Of a stretch of 64,000 nt of DNA, positions 26,993 to 38,600 are shown in pieces (within the stretch, counting starts at the first letter, position 1; every line of letters starts with the position of its first letter). Source of the DNA: Spirodela intermedia (lineage: Eukaryota; Streptophyta; Magnoliopsida; Alismatales; Araceae); contig LR746268.1 in the NCBI GenBank assembly GCA_902729315.2, forward strand, positions 6,121,501-6,185,500, read 5' to 3'. Under the pieces are notes generated by a model. The model was not told the origin of the DNA. It searched no databases and saw only the letters and a program-made list of their open reading frames with translations. The position numbers and the translations under genes are program-made.

Positions 26993-27186
26993 ACCTCAGA
27001 GATTGTTCGAACATGTGGGAAGACTCGCAGTGCGGTCGTTCTTATTTTTCCTCACAAATATGAGCATTCAGCAGGTCGGTACAAGCCCATAAATGTTACA
27101 TCGCAATATGAAGGTGGTCCTACTCAGCAGGTCAGATCTATTGACCTGAATTACTACATTATTCAAAGTTTATTTATGATCTCCTC
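26993..27186 (+). repeat. LTP 3'-flank fragment, also at 42,178-42,370
   Basis: The sequence from cctcagagattgttcgaac through gtttatttatgatctcc is nearly identical to 42,178-42,370, which lies downstream of the minus-strand LTP copy D. Here the flank stands in the opposite orientation to the neighbouring LTP fragment at 26,169, so it is a separately joined piece. Confidence 0.8.
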
Positions 27187-27209
27187 AAGAACTACGCTAT
27201 CTCCATCTT

Positions 27210-27480
27210 CTGATAAAAGGGGAAACCTCTATCTGGATCCACTGAGATTATCAACTGTGGTCGATGTAAACAGGTATACCATTTAGCTTCTGTTATCTAA
27301 ACGACTGTCTTGTAGTTTACTGTTAACTCACTAATTTAAAATTGTTCTTGCTTGAAAGCAAGGTGAACATTTTATCTCATAACCACTTCTAATTATGGCA
27401 GGAAATTTGCACAGCGGTCCCGTGTTCGGAAGCTTCAGTATATTGCCGAATTGGAGAGGAATGTTCAAGCATTGCAGGCA
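27210..27480 (+). pseudogene. bZIP transcription factor exon fragment
   Basis: A 79-base exon (27,402-27,480) encodes KFAQRSRVRKLQYIAELERN, the basic region and start of the zipper of plant bZIP34/61- or VIP1-type factors, followed by VQALQ. A weaker upstream exon ends at 27,273 with NR, where the family has ANR, and is joined across a 128-base intron with GT donor and AG acceptor. The downstream donor would be GC (GCAAGT). The rest of the gene is absent, and 60 bases later the inverted-repeat junction begins, so this is a fragment. Confidence 0.75.
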
Positions 27481-27538
27481 AGTAGTTTCGAGGAGGATGT
27501 GATTCTTTTGAGATAGGGATAAAAATTGACAGATCATA

Positions 27539-28800
27539 ATTGAAGTCAACTCTGTCCAGGGTGCCAAGGCGGCAGAGGAAAAGAGGCACAGGGAGAAGTA
27601 CTCTTATGCGATCCTATCGAGTCGTTTCACATGTCGCGTTTCTCCGTCCCTTCTCAAATCCCAAGAACGTTTCCCTCGGAGTAAGAGGGTCCCATCATGC
27701 CCCCACAAGCGCGGAGGAAATTGAGGCCAGGCTAAGGGAGGCGAATCTCCAGAGGCAGGTAGGGAATGCCTCCTCGTAAGAACTCTCATTAAGATTGAGA
27801 ACTCTCGTACGCTTGTTTATTTATTTATATATTCTTGGTGTTGCTAATTTTTCTTTTTACGTTCATTATAATTAAATTTGGTCACTTTTTCGCATTTTAT
27901 ATCGACTCAGTGACTATTGGACGGATGCCTAATCATTCTGCAAATGCGGTTGCTGGGTGCCTACATAGAGTTGATTTAGACCTCTTACAACGGCAATCGT
28001 GGCAGTATTCTCTCCTCTGGTTCACATCTTTATTTCCATCAAAAGTTGGAGCAAAGAGTTTACGATCGTAAACACGTTTTATTGCATAAATACCACTGAA
28101 TTGATAAAAACATTATAACTAGCGCACATAAGAAAGAAAAATCATGATAACCGTCAATGTGTTCCAGAAGTTACCCCATAATAGACTGTAAGATTGCAGA
28201 CCTCTAACTTTTTGCATTCTTTCTATGTTTGGTATAGTGATGAGAAGCTCTACATCTCGGAACAATTGTTTTGTTATTGTTGAGATAAGGATTGAATTAC
28301 ATTCATCTTATTTTTCAGTTCTTTCGGTGATAGACTCGATACCCATCCTAGTTGAGTTTTCTTTTGTTTCTTCTTGTTTGGGTTATTGATCTATCGAAAA
28401 TATTCTCTGTCCCATTTGTTGGAAGTCTGGCATTTTTTTCATTCCCCTCGCTTTATTCTAGTTCCCTGAAAATCTTGTGATGTCTTTGGATGAATTTTGT
28501 CTATTCAGTTAATTGTGGTTATTTCTTTTAATTTGATATTTTCTCATTTTTATGGCTTTTTAAGTTTAGTGGAGATTCAGTACCTACTTTCTCATTTCTT
28601 TCATTCCTTTCATTTTCCAACTCTTCTCTTTTTATTCTCACGTTCTTTTAACTTTTGAGTGAGGATTCACTTCAGTGGGGGCCTTTCAATTTTTTCTTTG
28701 TAGAGTATTTTCTATAACTTGGATTTACAAGATCGACTCTCTGAATATCCGAGCCCTCACTTTTTGTCTACAATTTTTTGTGAATATCTCTATTTATCTT
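27539..28800 (+). pseudogene. TCP11-like gene fragment, right arm, lacking the 5' part of exon 1
   Basis: It matches 11,283-12,544 in the left arm and the exon 1/intron 1 region of the intact gene (about 45,250-46,430). The first half of exon 1 is missing because the inverted-repeat junction lies at 27,539. The extra 99 bases inside the exon are at 27,600-27,698. It cannot encode a TCP11 protein. Confidence 0.85.
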
Positions 28801-28947
28801 TTACTTCTTTCATGCATACTTTTACGTATTTGGGCGGACTCTCCAGGTCATGCCCATCATTTCCATCGTATGACTCTTTGTCAATTCAGCCTTCTTATTT
28901 TTTCAACATGTTGTTGTAGCCCTTTAGGTATAGGAAATACAAAATGA

Positions 28948-29595
28948 GTGCTAACTTTAGAAATGTGGGATGAAGGTAGAAAACAGTCATTTCTTCCTCC
29001 TAAAACCCGTGTTCCTAGGACATTACATGCCTATGGGGATTATGGTTCTTGCTCATGTATGAGATCCAAAAGGATGCCGATACCAAAAGTGGAGAAAACA
29101 TCATCAACGAGCTTCCTATGGGAGTTTTATTATTGAGGAGAAACCTTCTGGGCTTGATTATCTCCTTAATGAGCCAGAGAATCCTGTAAGGACAGGAGCT
29201 TACCAGCGTTCATCAAATGATTCATCCGCACACTTGGATTTATCTGTCATTTATCTCGGGAACATGAGCTTAGATATTTAGGATTGGTACCGTCTTGGGG
29301 ATCTCGTGAGTTAAATCATAAAGAAGAAATACGGTACTCTTTTTCTCGTGCTGAAGGAAATTCTATCGGAAGGACAAAGAGAAGAGAATTGGAATTTGGT
29401 TTTAATGACATGAACTATTCGAGTAGCAATCTGTCTATAAAAGAAGAGATTGTGGTGCAAAGTCCAGGGACAAAAGGTGGTAGCAGTGAACAATATGTTG
29501 TGACATCTACAGAGACTGTGAAGAACGATTGGGAAGAATATGCGCTCGAGGATTGCAAGAAGAGAAGGCTCATATGCGAGCCATCTTCCATCTGA
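28948..29595 (+). pseudogene. Unidentified coding-like relic, right arm
   Basis: Mirror of 10,488-11,135. Open segments at 28,948-29,136 and 29,284-29,595 are bridged in another frame by a protein-like stretch ([19 protein letters not shown]). No family was recognised. At least two frame changes separate the parts unless introns are involved. Confidence 0.45.
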
Positions 29596-29922
29596 ATTAG
29601 ATCCAAAATGAGTCAAACAGTTAGTATCTCTTCAACTATCTCTTTCACTTGAAGACGGATCTGGCACCAGCTACTGCTGCCATCACTACCGGCTGAGCTA
29701 GCGGCGTCGAAGCCAAGGGCATCAACAAATGTCTCATCCACAAGTAGTTTAAGTTCTTAGGCGATTGTTGTTGAACTAAAAATTGGTAACCCTAGGGTCT
29801 GCCAATAGAGACATTTCCCTATTGTGTACAATACCTCTCATCTTTAGCATGTGAGAAGTCAATACATAGCTTTATTTTAGGAGAGAGACCTAAACTTGTG
29901 ATAAGGAGACCATCTTAGTAGT

Positions 29923-30443
29923 CCCGCCAAGTGTTGTTTTCACTAGCTTGCTACTTGCTTATTTGCAGTGATGACATGGGCTAAAATTTTTACCACAGTG
30001 AAAACATATCTCTCTTGACTTGCGATCTTGCAATTTTGCATCAGTAAGCCTCAATCATCTCTTGCTACTACTGCCAATGCCCCGAACCCCAACTGCACTA
30101 TGGTCGGTAATTTAATGCGCTTCAAGTTTCACATTGACCATAGGTGTATAAACCAACTCTCTGTCACCCAGGCTAATTCTAATGTTTCTTTCAATCTAGT
30201 TATCTTGAAAATCTCGATTTCCACAACAATTTATGCTTTCAAACCATTGAGCATAGCCCCCCATAGTATGCACACCAGTAAGTAGTCTCGATAGGAATGG
30301 AGTTGAGTATAACCATTGAGCAGTCGCCTCGAACTCCCGACAAACTTCAGGCACTATGCCATACTGTTTTAGGTTGAAAAGTTCGTGGTAAAAGTCCCTA
30401 AGATAGGGGTGATCAAAGTGAGTCAAGAGTTGAGTTCAAAAAT
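29923..30443 (-). pseudogene. Ty3/gypsy gag relic with zinc knuckle, right arm
   Basis: Reverse-complement copy of 9,640-10,160, with the same broken gag frames and CCHC knuckle. Confidence 0.7.
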
Positions 30444-31147
30444 CCAATCAGTCACGAAAAGGGCGCTATTTCACTATCCACACATACCGTAAGAGTGTAT
30501 CGGTTTTCATCTTCATCACAACTATTTGGATTCAGTGGTCCTTTTAAGCGTGGTTCGTTTTGAAGTAGGACATAACTTGGTATGACCACTGGGCGAGGTC
30601 TTCACTTGAGAAGATAGGAATCTCCAGTTGAAGGAGGGATGTATCCTCCCCTGCCGTGATCACTGGGTTCACTACTCCCAAGGCTGAAGATGGGCGCGTG
30701 GTGTCAAGGCTGGACTACCACACTGATTTCGCTTTACGGTGGGGTCATTAGCTAGTTGGCATGGTCCTTCCAGTCCTTAAGGGGCTCTTATTCATTTGTC
30801 TGTTTAAATCTTCACTGGGCCTTACCCTCGAGACTTATTGTGATGGTAGTTAATTTCTTAGTATTGTCCAACCGGCGTACCAAGAAATAAAGTTCGGCAC
30901 GAAAAAACTTGTTATTTAGAGTTTTCACTACTCAATAGAAGCATTTCAAATTTATAGACGCTATATGACCGTTAATTGCAACTATATCTAATCTCTATTT
31001 GTGTGAATCTTAGTAGTGAGTTGTTGTCAATCATGTGAAAGTGGCTCACCCTCTCGACCAAAATCCAAACTCGAGAAACTGCGACTTACATCACTAATGA
31101 CCCTTCCATCAGTTGCGCTCTTGTCAGCATGTGACTTCTTGGTAAGT

Positions 31148-31742
31148 GTACATGGCAAAGGGGGGTTGAATTGTTGATGAAGTTATTGCGTGCTACAAGA
31201 AATTTTAATTGCCGTGAGGCGGTATTATCTTGCTCTAACAGAGTGGCCACTGTACTGCAACCAACCCCTATATATACGGGAGAAATTCAAGCCAACTCCT
31301 TCCTTAACTAGATAGTATAACCCCTTCCCTATTAGATAGAGAGATCCCTTGATAACTAGAGATTGTCTTAGCTTGCCTCTTTTACTTGGCCGTTGCCATA
31401 GCCAATAAACATGAGTAATGCCAAACCGAAAGTTGGAGGGAGAACATATTCTCGGCAGTGCAGTTGACACAGATCCTTTTAGGTCAGCTGGCCTGCTGCC
31501 ACCCTTCGCAGCCGAGGCCGATCACATGCCTCCTCTTCAACGTGGAGACTCAGCCCAGGGAATCATGGACCGTACACTGACCCTCCCATCCCTTATGACC
31601 GTTTGCTTCATGGGCCTAGCGCCACTACTACTAAACTCCCTGTTGGGAACACGTGGGAAAGATGTGAACACTAAAGTATACTCTGAGACTTCTTTGAGTG
31701 GCATGTATGTTCCTAGTTTTCACCTCACCTGGTGACCTGGTG
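31148..31742 (-). repeat. LTR-like sequence, right arm
   Basis: Mirror of 8,341-8,935, with the promoter-like motif at about 31,261-31,280. Confidence 0.45.
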
Positions 31743-32752
31743 ACTTATGTACTGTGGGCACCCGTAATGTTCAACGGGGCGATATCCAATTACTAGTTGA
31801 CCCACAATCTAGACCACAAGAACAGTGGTATATCATGCAGGATGCGCAGTTTGCGGGTCTGAACGCTAGAACAGTGGGAAGCGTAAATATGCCTGTCCAA
31901 GGGGATCCATTCATTGACAACCTTCACCGCGGTGAGTCGAGAACTGCTGTAGGCACGGAGGAAGGAAGTTATCAGCGGCCGTTAGACTCTCTCCTCAGGA
32001 GCACTGGTTCAGATCCGATAACCCCTGTAGAAGGTTGTTGTCTGATGTCTGCTGACAATGAAGTGATCGTGTCGGTAATACCATGATAGTTACGTTCACG
32101 TCCCGTGAACACATCTCACTCACTGCACACATTGTTTGTCTCGCATGTGCACCCACTGCATCCATGCAGTACTCTGTCATGTGTCCCCTGCACACACCAC
32201 TCCAAGCGATTGGTGTGCTGATGCCATGCTGTACCGTACCAGCGCTGGTGATACCCGCTAGGACCTCAAACCTCACTAGGGGGGTCCATGATGGAATAAG
32301 CTCGACGCTGATGGTAGGGCGTCATCTGCGGCGACAGATCAGGAAGACGGAATCTTCACTGTTTTCGTTTTTTTTCCTTATTTTTCTCTACCCTGTTCTT
32401 TGAACTGTTCATGGGACAGTTGGGTCCCTCGTGCCGCTTATTTGGCAAGGTCGTTACTGACCACGCCATGGATGATTTCCTTTATATGTTCGACGTTTCC
32501 TACAGTAGAAGAATAAGACGATGTTTGCTTGAAATCTTTTTCTCTTCTTCCTGTTCGTGAGGGTTCTTTCCTTCAGTCCCTGCCACGCACGTCCGTGCAC
32601 CTTTCATGCCGAGTATGTCATGCCATGTTGCCACACTCGACGCGGGTGCAATGCCGACCCATGCGTGCCCTACCACAGCGGTATGCCCTTCGAGCGTAGA
32701 CGTTTTCGTTCGCCGAGGCCCCGTAGCAGGAACCTCGCTCATTGAGGCTGGA
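31743..32752. other. Unassigned arm sequence, right arm
   Basis: Mirror of 7,331-8,340; no recognisable gene. Confidence 0.4.
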
Positions 32753-33383
32753 GGAGTGAAAAGCGTCTATCGGGGTCCGACCGACTTGCTCCGCCCACAG
32801 CGAAAAGACGAGTGACCAACAAATGAAAACAAGACCCCCAGAGAAACAAAGCAGGGTACACTCCGAGGAGAGGGGTGAAAAAGGGGAGAGAATTGGAGAA
32901 GAAGACAAAGAAAACGGCAAGGCAACGCTGCGAGATTCAAGGATCCCTTCGTCTCTCTCTTTCTTCTAGACGGCACTGCTTTATAGTCACAAACCATGGC
33001 ATATCGTCAATGAGCAAGGCAACCCCACTCCCCATTCCTACTGCCAGCTCGGGCGGTGCCGCCTACCCGACACTCCTCCGGCATGCGCTCCATCGGAAGC
33101 AGGCAAGCACGAGTCAAAGACAGGGCCCAGGCTCGACCAGAAGCCCCTCTCCTCGCAGGACGGGTCAAACTTGAATTCATTCCGATCGAACAATTTCCAT
33201 GTCCGGCTCCATCGAAGCCTTCGTGGTAAAATCCACAGAGAAACTGCGGCGTCCAAGAATTTCCGGGGGGCCGCCACTTGCTCCAATGGGTAATTTCCAG
33301 GAAACCGTGCGTAAACACGAGCGAGCGTCGCCTACAAAAACCAGAGGGCGGGACCTGTGCGGAGCAGTGCGGGAAGAAGAGTC

Positions 33384-33798
33384 ATGGAGAGGAGTGTGCT
33401 CGCCGTAGTTCTGGTACTGGCTGTGGCGGTGGCGCTGGGAGGCGCCACGCCCGCCTCGGCCAAATTGAGCGCGAGCCAATGCGAGCGGGAGACCACGCTC
33501 GGGCTCAACGCCTGCAGGCAGCTGCTTTTCGGGCTCCCCCCCAGCAAAGAGTGCTGCCAGCGCATCCGCGTCATCCACCTGGAGTGCGTGTGTCCCCTGA
33601 TAACCCCCGAGGTGGCGGCGCTCGTCGGCGTTGACCGCTTAGTCAAGATCATGAAGGGCTGCGGGCGCCCCATTCCCTCCCACTACAAGTGTGGAAGTAA
33701 GTAGGAACCATCTTGACTAAGCGTCTGCGGGTCTTCCCCTGCTCCTGACGCCTTTCTCCCCTCGTACTTGTTTGTTTTCAGGCATCACTACTCCATGA
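33384..33798 (+). CDS. Secreted 8-Cys lipid-transfer-like protein, copy B (two exons)
   Basis: Exons are 33,384-33,696 and 33,782-33,798. The encoded protein is identical to copy A in the left arm: signal peptide, eight cysteines with hydrophobic CXC, and a last intron just before the stop. A GTG-initiated extension upstream is open but lacks an ATG, so I start at the ATG before GAGAGGAGTGTG. Copies A and B point away from each other across the whole duplication. Near-identity extends well beyond the gene on both sides, so any expression difference would have to come from DNA outside the inner arms or from chromatin. Confidence 0.85.
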
Positions 33799-33972
33799 AG
33801 ATGAATGACGAGGAGGAAGGAGCTGCAGATCTACGGGGGGAGATAGCTCGCCGTGGAGATTATAAATAAGCTTCGAATAAGGTGGTAATTCAGGTCAATC
33901 GATTTGACCTGCTGAGACGGATCACCTTCAAATTTCGATGTAAAAACTTATGGGCTGATATCAGCCCTTTTA

Positions 33973-35674
33973 ATACTCATATTTGTGAGGAAACACTTCG
34001 CGCATATGTGCTTTATGCTCATATATGTTTTTAATATTAATCCATATATCATTTAGGTATACGACGATGAACTTATCGATGCTCTCAAACATTAAGATAA
34101 ATGCAAAATATGGTAGTGGCATTGGTGAGGTTGAAAATCATCACCCGTAAAATCAAATGAGATGTAAGATATCATGCACACCGTCTTTTGCTTATCACGT
34201 TTCTTGATATGGACTTGATGATAACAATACTTCAGGTCCATCACGAATAAAATATTTGGCACCACTTAATCGGTCTAATAATTCTTTGTATGATCGTGTG
34301 ACTTTATTTAATACACGAGTATTTATTTAATCATGAATATTAGGCATTGGATATTTATTATTGATCGTGACTTTATTTAGTGTTCAATAGTCCACGCACA
34401 ACTATGGGGACCCATCCTTCTTCTTTTATAATAGGATGGAAATATCATATGGCGACTTTGAGGGACAAATATGTCTTGCTTCTGACAACTTTTGATATAG
34501 TTCATCAAAATAACTTTTAGGTTTCTTGTATGATACGTGCATATGTGGTCATAAGTCAAACATAAGTTGAATGTAATGGTCTACCTTGCACGCAATCAAG
34601 TTGGCAAGACATGACATCTTTAAACTCCTATAAAAGGACAACTCTAGGTGAGAATTTTTGTGATGTATTGATGTCCATCGTTGCATATGTCATTCTCATG
34701 CCAAGTGCATCTGCGTATACACCCATTGTGGTTGACCACCTATATGCACATCAACAAATCAACGGTGTGTGTCACTCCTTCTCTACCGGCAAGCACCACA
34801 TATGCTCACTATGACATTGAGCATTAGATGTTTGCTTACCTATATTAGCTACATTCTTAGTGAGAGTCGATCATTCTACTTTCAAATTGTCGCAAGGAAG
34901 ATTTCTTCTTCTTTCTTCAAGCTATCTTGGAGATAAAAATGATAAGAACATCTGTAGGCCTCGTTGGACCTCTTGCGTTCTCAAGACAAAATAAGAACTT
35001 TACTCTTTTACAAGAAGGAAAACTAAGTAGAGAATGACCCATGTGCATGAATGAATGAGAAGATCCTTATTGATGATTACTTCGAAGTTATCTATTGACA
35101 ACATCATAAAATCAATTGTGCCTTTCCACATTTTGACCTCTAATAATAGAGCGCCATGCCTGACACCGATTTGTGTATTTGTCACCGAGTTGACATTCCT
35201 AATTTGGCTATCGCTTTGTAACACCATTAGGTAATATCAAGACACCTCTCTCTCATGTCCTTTTATTCATCACAAAAGTGGGTTTACAGTTGATGCTAAC
35301 TTCAATGTGGATCAATTTGAGTTTGTTGGTCATGTTAGTCTCTTGTATACACTCATATGTTGTTGACTCTATTGTGTCACTATAGTAGTCTTGGGTCTCC
35401 CTTGGCCCTTGTGAAAGCTATGTCCACAGTTGGTACCATGCCTCTCTTTGAAGCCATTGTGGTTAGTGTGATAGTTAGGTGTTGATTTCTAATCTTATCA
35501 ACACTTGACACCACCTGACATAGGTGTGTTAATGCTCTTGTAATTCATGAGGACGTCGACCATCGTCATAGTCAATTGTACGTCCACTGTTCTTTGACAC
35601 CTTCAAGTGGTACTTACACCATGCTAGTGACTAGCGAGACTTACAAGGGTCTCACCTTGCACCGAGCGAGTCTA
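33973..35674 (-). mobile_element. Ty3/gypsy pol fragment, right arm
   Basis: Mirror of 4,409-6,110: RT pieces at about 33,980-34,280 and the protease-like stretch at 35,000-35,227. Beyond about 34,430 it differs from the left arm by many substitutions and 6-8 base indels. Confidence 0.75.
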
Positions 35675-38600
35675 TGTTAGAGCAAGACATCTTATATGGG
35701 CTTCAGCAAAAGTGATGCTCACGACGTGAAGTAAGATAGAAGAAAGAACAACTTACGACAAAAGTATTAACATAAACTCGATCCTTGATCTTGACTCTTC
35801 TAAGATCCCAAGGAACAAATCTTTGATCTTGGCCCTTTGATGCACTCACAAACTTGAGAGATCTTCCTTATAAGCTCTCTTCCAAACTCTCTCTCTCTCT
35901 ATGGTGAAACAAAGGTAGAAGGGGTTGTTCTATGTTGTTCCGCATGAGGGGAGGTGACCCTTTATTTATATTCACCTCGCAGCTACCACAGTAATCGTGT
36001 CAGCAAGAACATCGAAAAATGTGCTGAATAGTTTCCCTTTCTTCTGGTTGCACCGTTCTACTTCGTAGACTACTCAGCCCATAAATGGGTTGTTGAATTT
36101 GTAAGAATCGGCCTTTCGACTGACTGTTTCTTCCTTGCTCTCTATTTTTACTCTTCGCATTAAATGCAGGCATTTAATGTGGTAGCTTCGAAAAAAAAAA
36201 AGTCACATTAAATGACAATTCTCTTCTTGGCTTGGCTTTCCGAGCTCAATTCTTCATCATGTTTGTAGTTGCCATTGTCCCATTAGGGCTCTCCTCATGT
36301 GCTTCGTAAGCTAATCAAGTTTAGGCAATGCCTTAACTTATTTGAGGGAAGTGTTTTTGTAAGCATGTATGTGAGATTCTTCGTTGTATGAACCTTCTCC
36401 ACGTCAACCTTTTCTTACATGATGACATCACGAACAACGTGATATTTGACATCAATATATTTTGTCTTCTCATAAAACATTTGATTCTTAGTCAAATGTA
36501 TAACACTTTGATTGTCATAGTATATTGGAGTTGTCTCCTATACAAGATCAAAGTCGTCAACCAAATCTTAAAGCCATAAAACTTCTTTCACTCTTTCTAT
36601 CACTACCATATATTCAGCTTTTGTCGTCGATAGAGTCACTGTAGACTATAGAACAGCCTTCCAACTAATGGTACGACTTGAAAAAGTAAACACATAACTT
36701 GTCAAAGATCTCCTCTTATCCACATCACCAACATAATCTGAATTCACATAGTTAGTTAGTTGGCTATTTTTACTACTTCTCTTCTGAAATATCAAGTTCA
36801 CATCTGAAGCACCCTTGAGATAACAAAGAATTTACTTTACAACCTCTCAGTGCATCTTTCTCTAGGATTCTTATGTACATGCTGGCCACACAAACAACAT
36901 GAGAAATATTTGGACGAGTGCATACCATAACATACATAATGTTTCTCACTGCACTCGCATATGGAACTCTATTCATTAGCTCTATTTCCTTTTTTATCTT
37001 CGGTGAATCTTCAATAGACAACTTGAAATGAGCTACCAATAGAGTACTTACAGCTTTGCATCCTGTCATGCCAAGTCGCTCTAAGACCCTCTCTATATAC
37101 TATTTTTAAGACAAGTATAAGTTTCTTATGCTATGATTTCTATATATCTTTATGCCTAATATCTTCTTTGATACACTAAGATCCTTCATCTTGAATTCAT
37201 CATTCAATTGAGACTTCAAGTGGTCAATATTTGACATGTTCTTGGCAACAATTAATATGTCATCAACATATAATAATAAATATATATGTGAATCATCTAA
37301 AAGTTTCATGTGATACATATAACTATCATAATCACTTTGTAAGTAATTATGAGTCAGTATAAATATATAAAACTTCTTGTATTATTGTCTCGGAGACTAT
37401 TTCAAATCATATAATAATTTCTTCAACATGTACATAGTCTTCTTTATTAAAACTCTTGAAAGCTTCCGGCTAGTACATATAGATTTCCTCCTCTAGCTCA
37501 CCATGTAAGAACATTGTCTTTACGTCTATCTGCTCCAACTCTGAATCAAGTGAAACAACAATAGCTAACAAGAGACGAATTGATGTATGTCTTACCATAG
37601 GAGAGAAAATCTCATTGAAATCAATGCCTTATTACTATTTGAAGCCTTTCGCCACCAAACGTACTTTGAATCTAACACCTTCTCTAGCCACGATTTCTTC
37701 ATTTTTCTTGAAAACTCACTTGCACCTCACAATCTTTTAATTAGGTGGTATCTTCACAAGCTTTCATATCTTGTTCTTCTCTAGAGACTCCATCTCTTCT
37801 TGTATGGCCAACTGCTACTTTGAAGAGTCATTGATAGTCATAACCTCTTTGTAAGAATATGGTTCTGTCCCTCCAACTTCATCTACAATAGATAAAGCAA
37901 AAGCTACCATATCATAATACATGTTAGGTGGTTTCATCATCTTTCGTTGCCTATCCCTTGTAATATTAGGTTGTCATTGAGAGACTTCCTCTATTGCTAT
38001 ATTTTCGGACTCTTCTTGAACTTCAATTGTCTCCTCTTACACTATATTGTCTGAGAACTTCACCTCTAACTCTCTTTACTTGCTACCAACTTAATCTCCT
38101 TCATCTATTATTAACTTCTCTCCCTTTTGAAGCATCGCAAACTCATCAAAGGTTAAATCTCTTTTGATCATAAACTTTGGTGATAGAGGATCAGTGCACC
38201 ATAACCGATACCTCTTCATACCCTATGTCCATACATTACTCATGAATATGCACTTCTTCACCTTTGGCTCCAACTTGTCACCTATGACATGAGCATACAC
38301 AGGACAATCGAAAATTCTAAGGTGAGAATAATCAATAAGAGAACCAAATCATACTTCCTCAAGAGTTTTCAACTCAATTACTGTAGATGGAGATTTGTTA
38401 ACTAAGTAGAAAGTTGTGTGAATAGCTTCTGCCCAAAAGTCCTTTGACAAACCCACTCGAGATAGTGTGCTTCTAGCATCCTCTAAGAATGTTATGTTTA
38501 TCTGTTCTGCAACTTCATTTTGTCGTGGTGTTCTCACTATAGTGTGATGCCGAATAATACCTTTGTTCCTACATAACTCATCAAAATCATTCAAACAAAA

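Noticed and set aside
31754-32403. Frames of about 105-110 codons in the unassigned arm segment
   Set aside because: No domain or signal peptide recognised, frames overlap on both strands, and identity with the left arm reflects duplication only.
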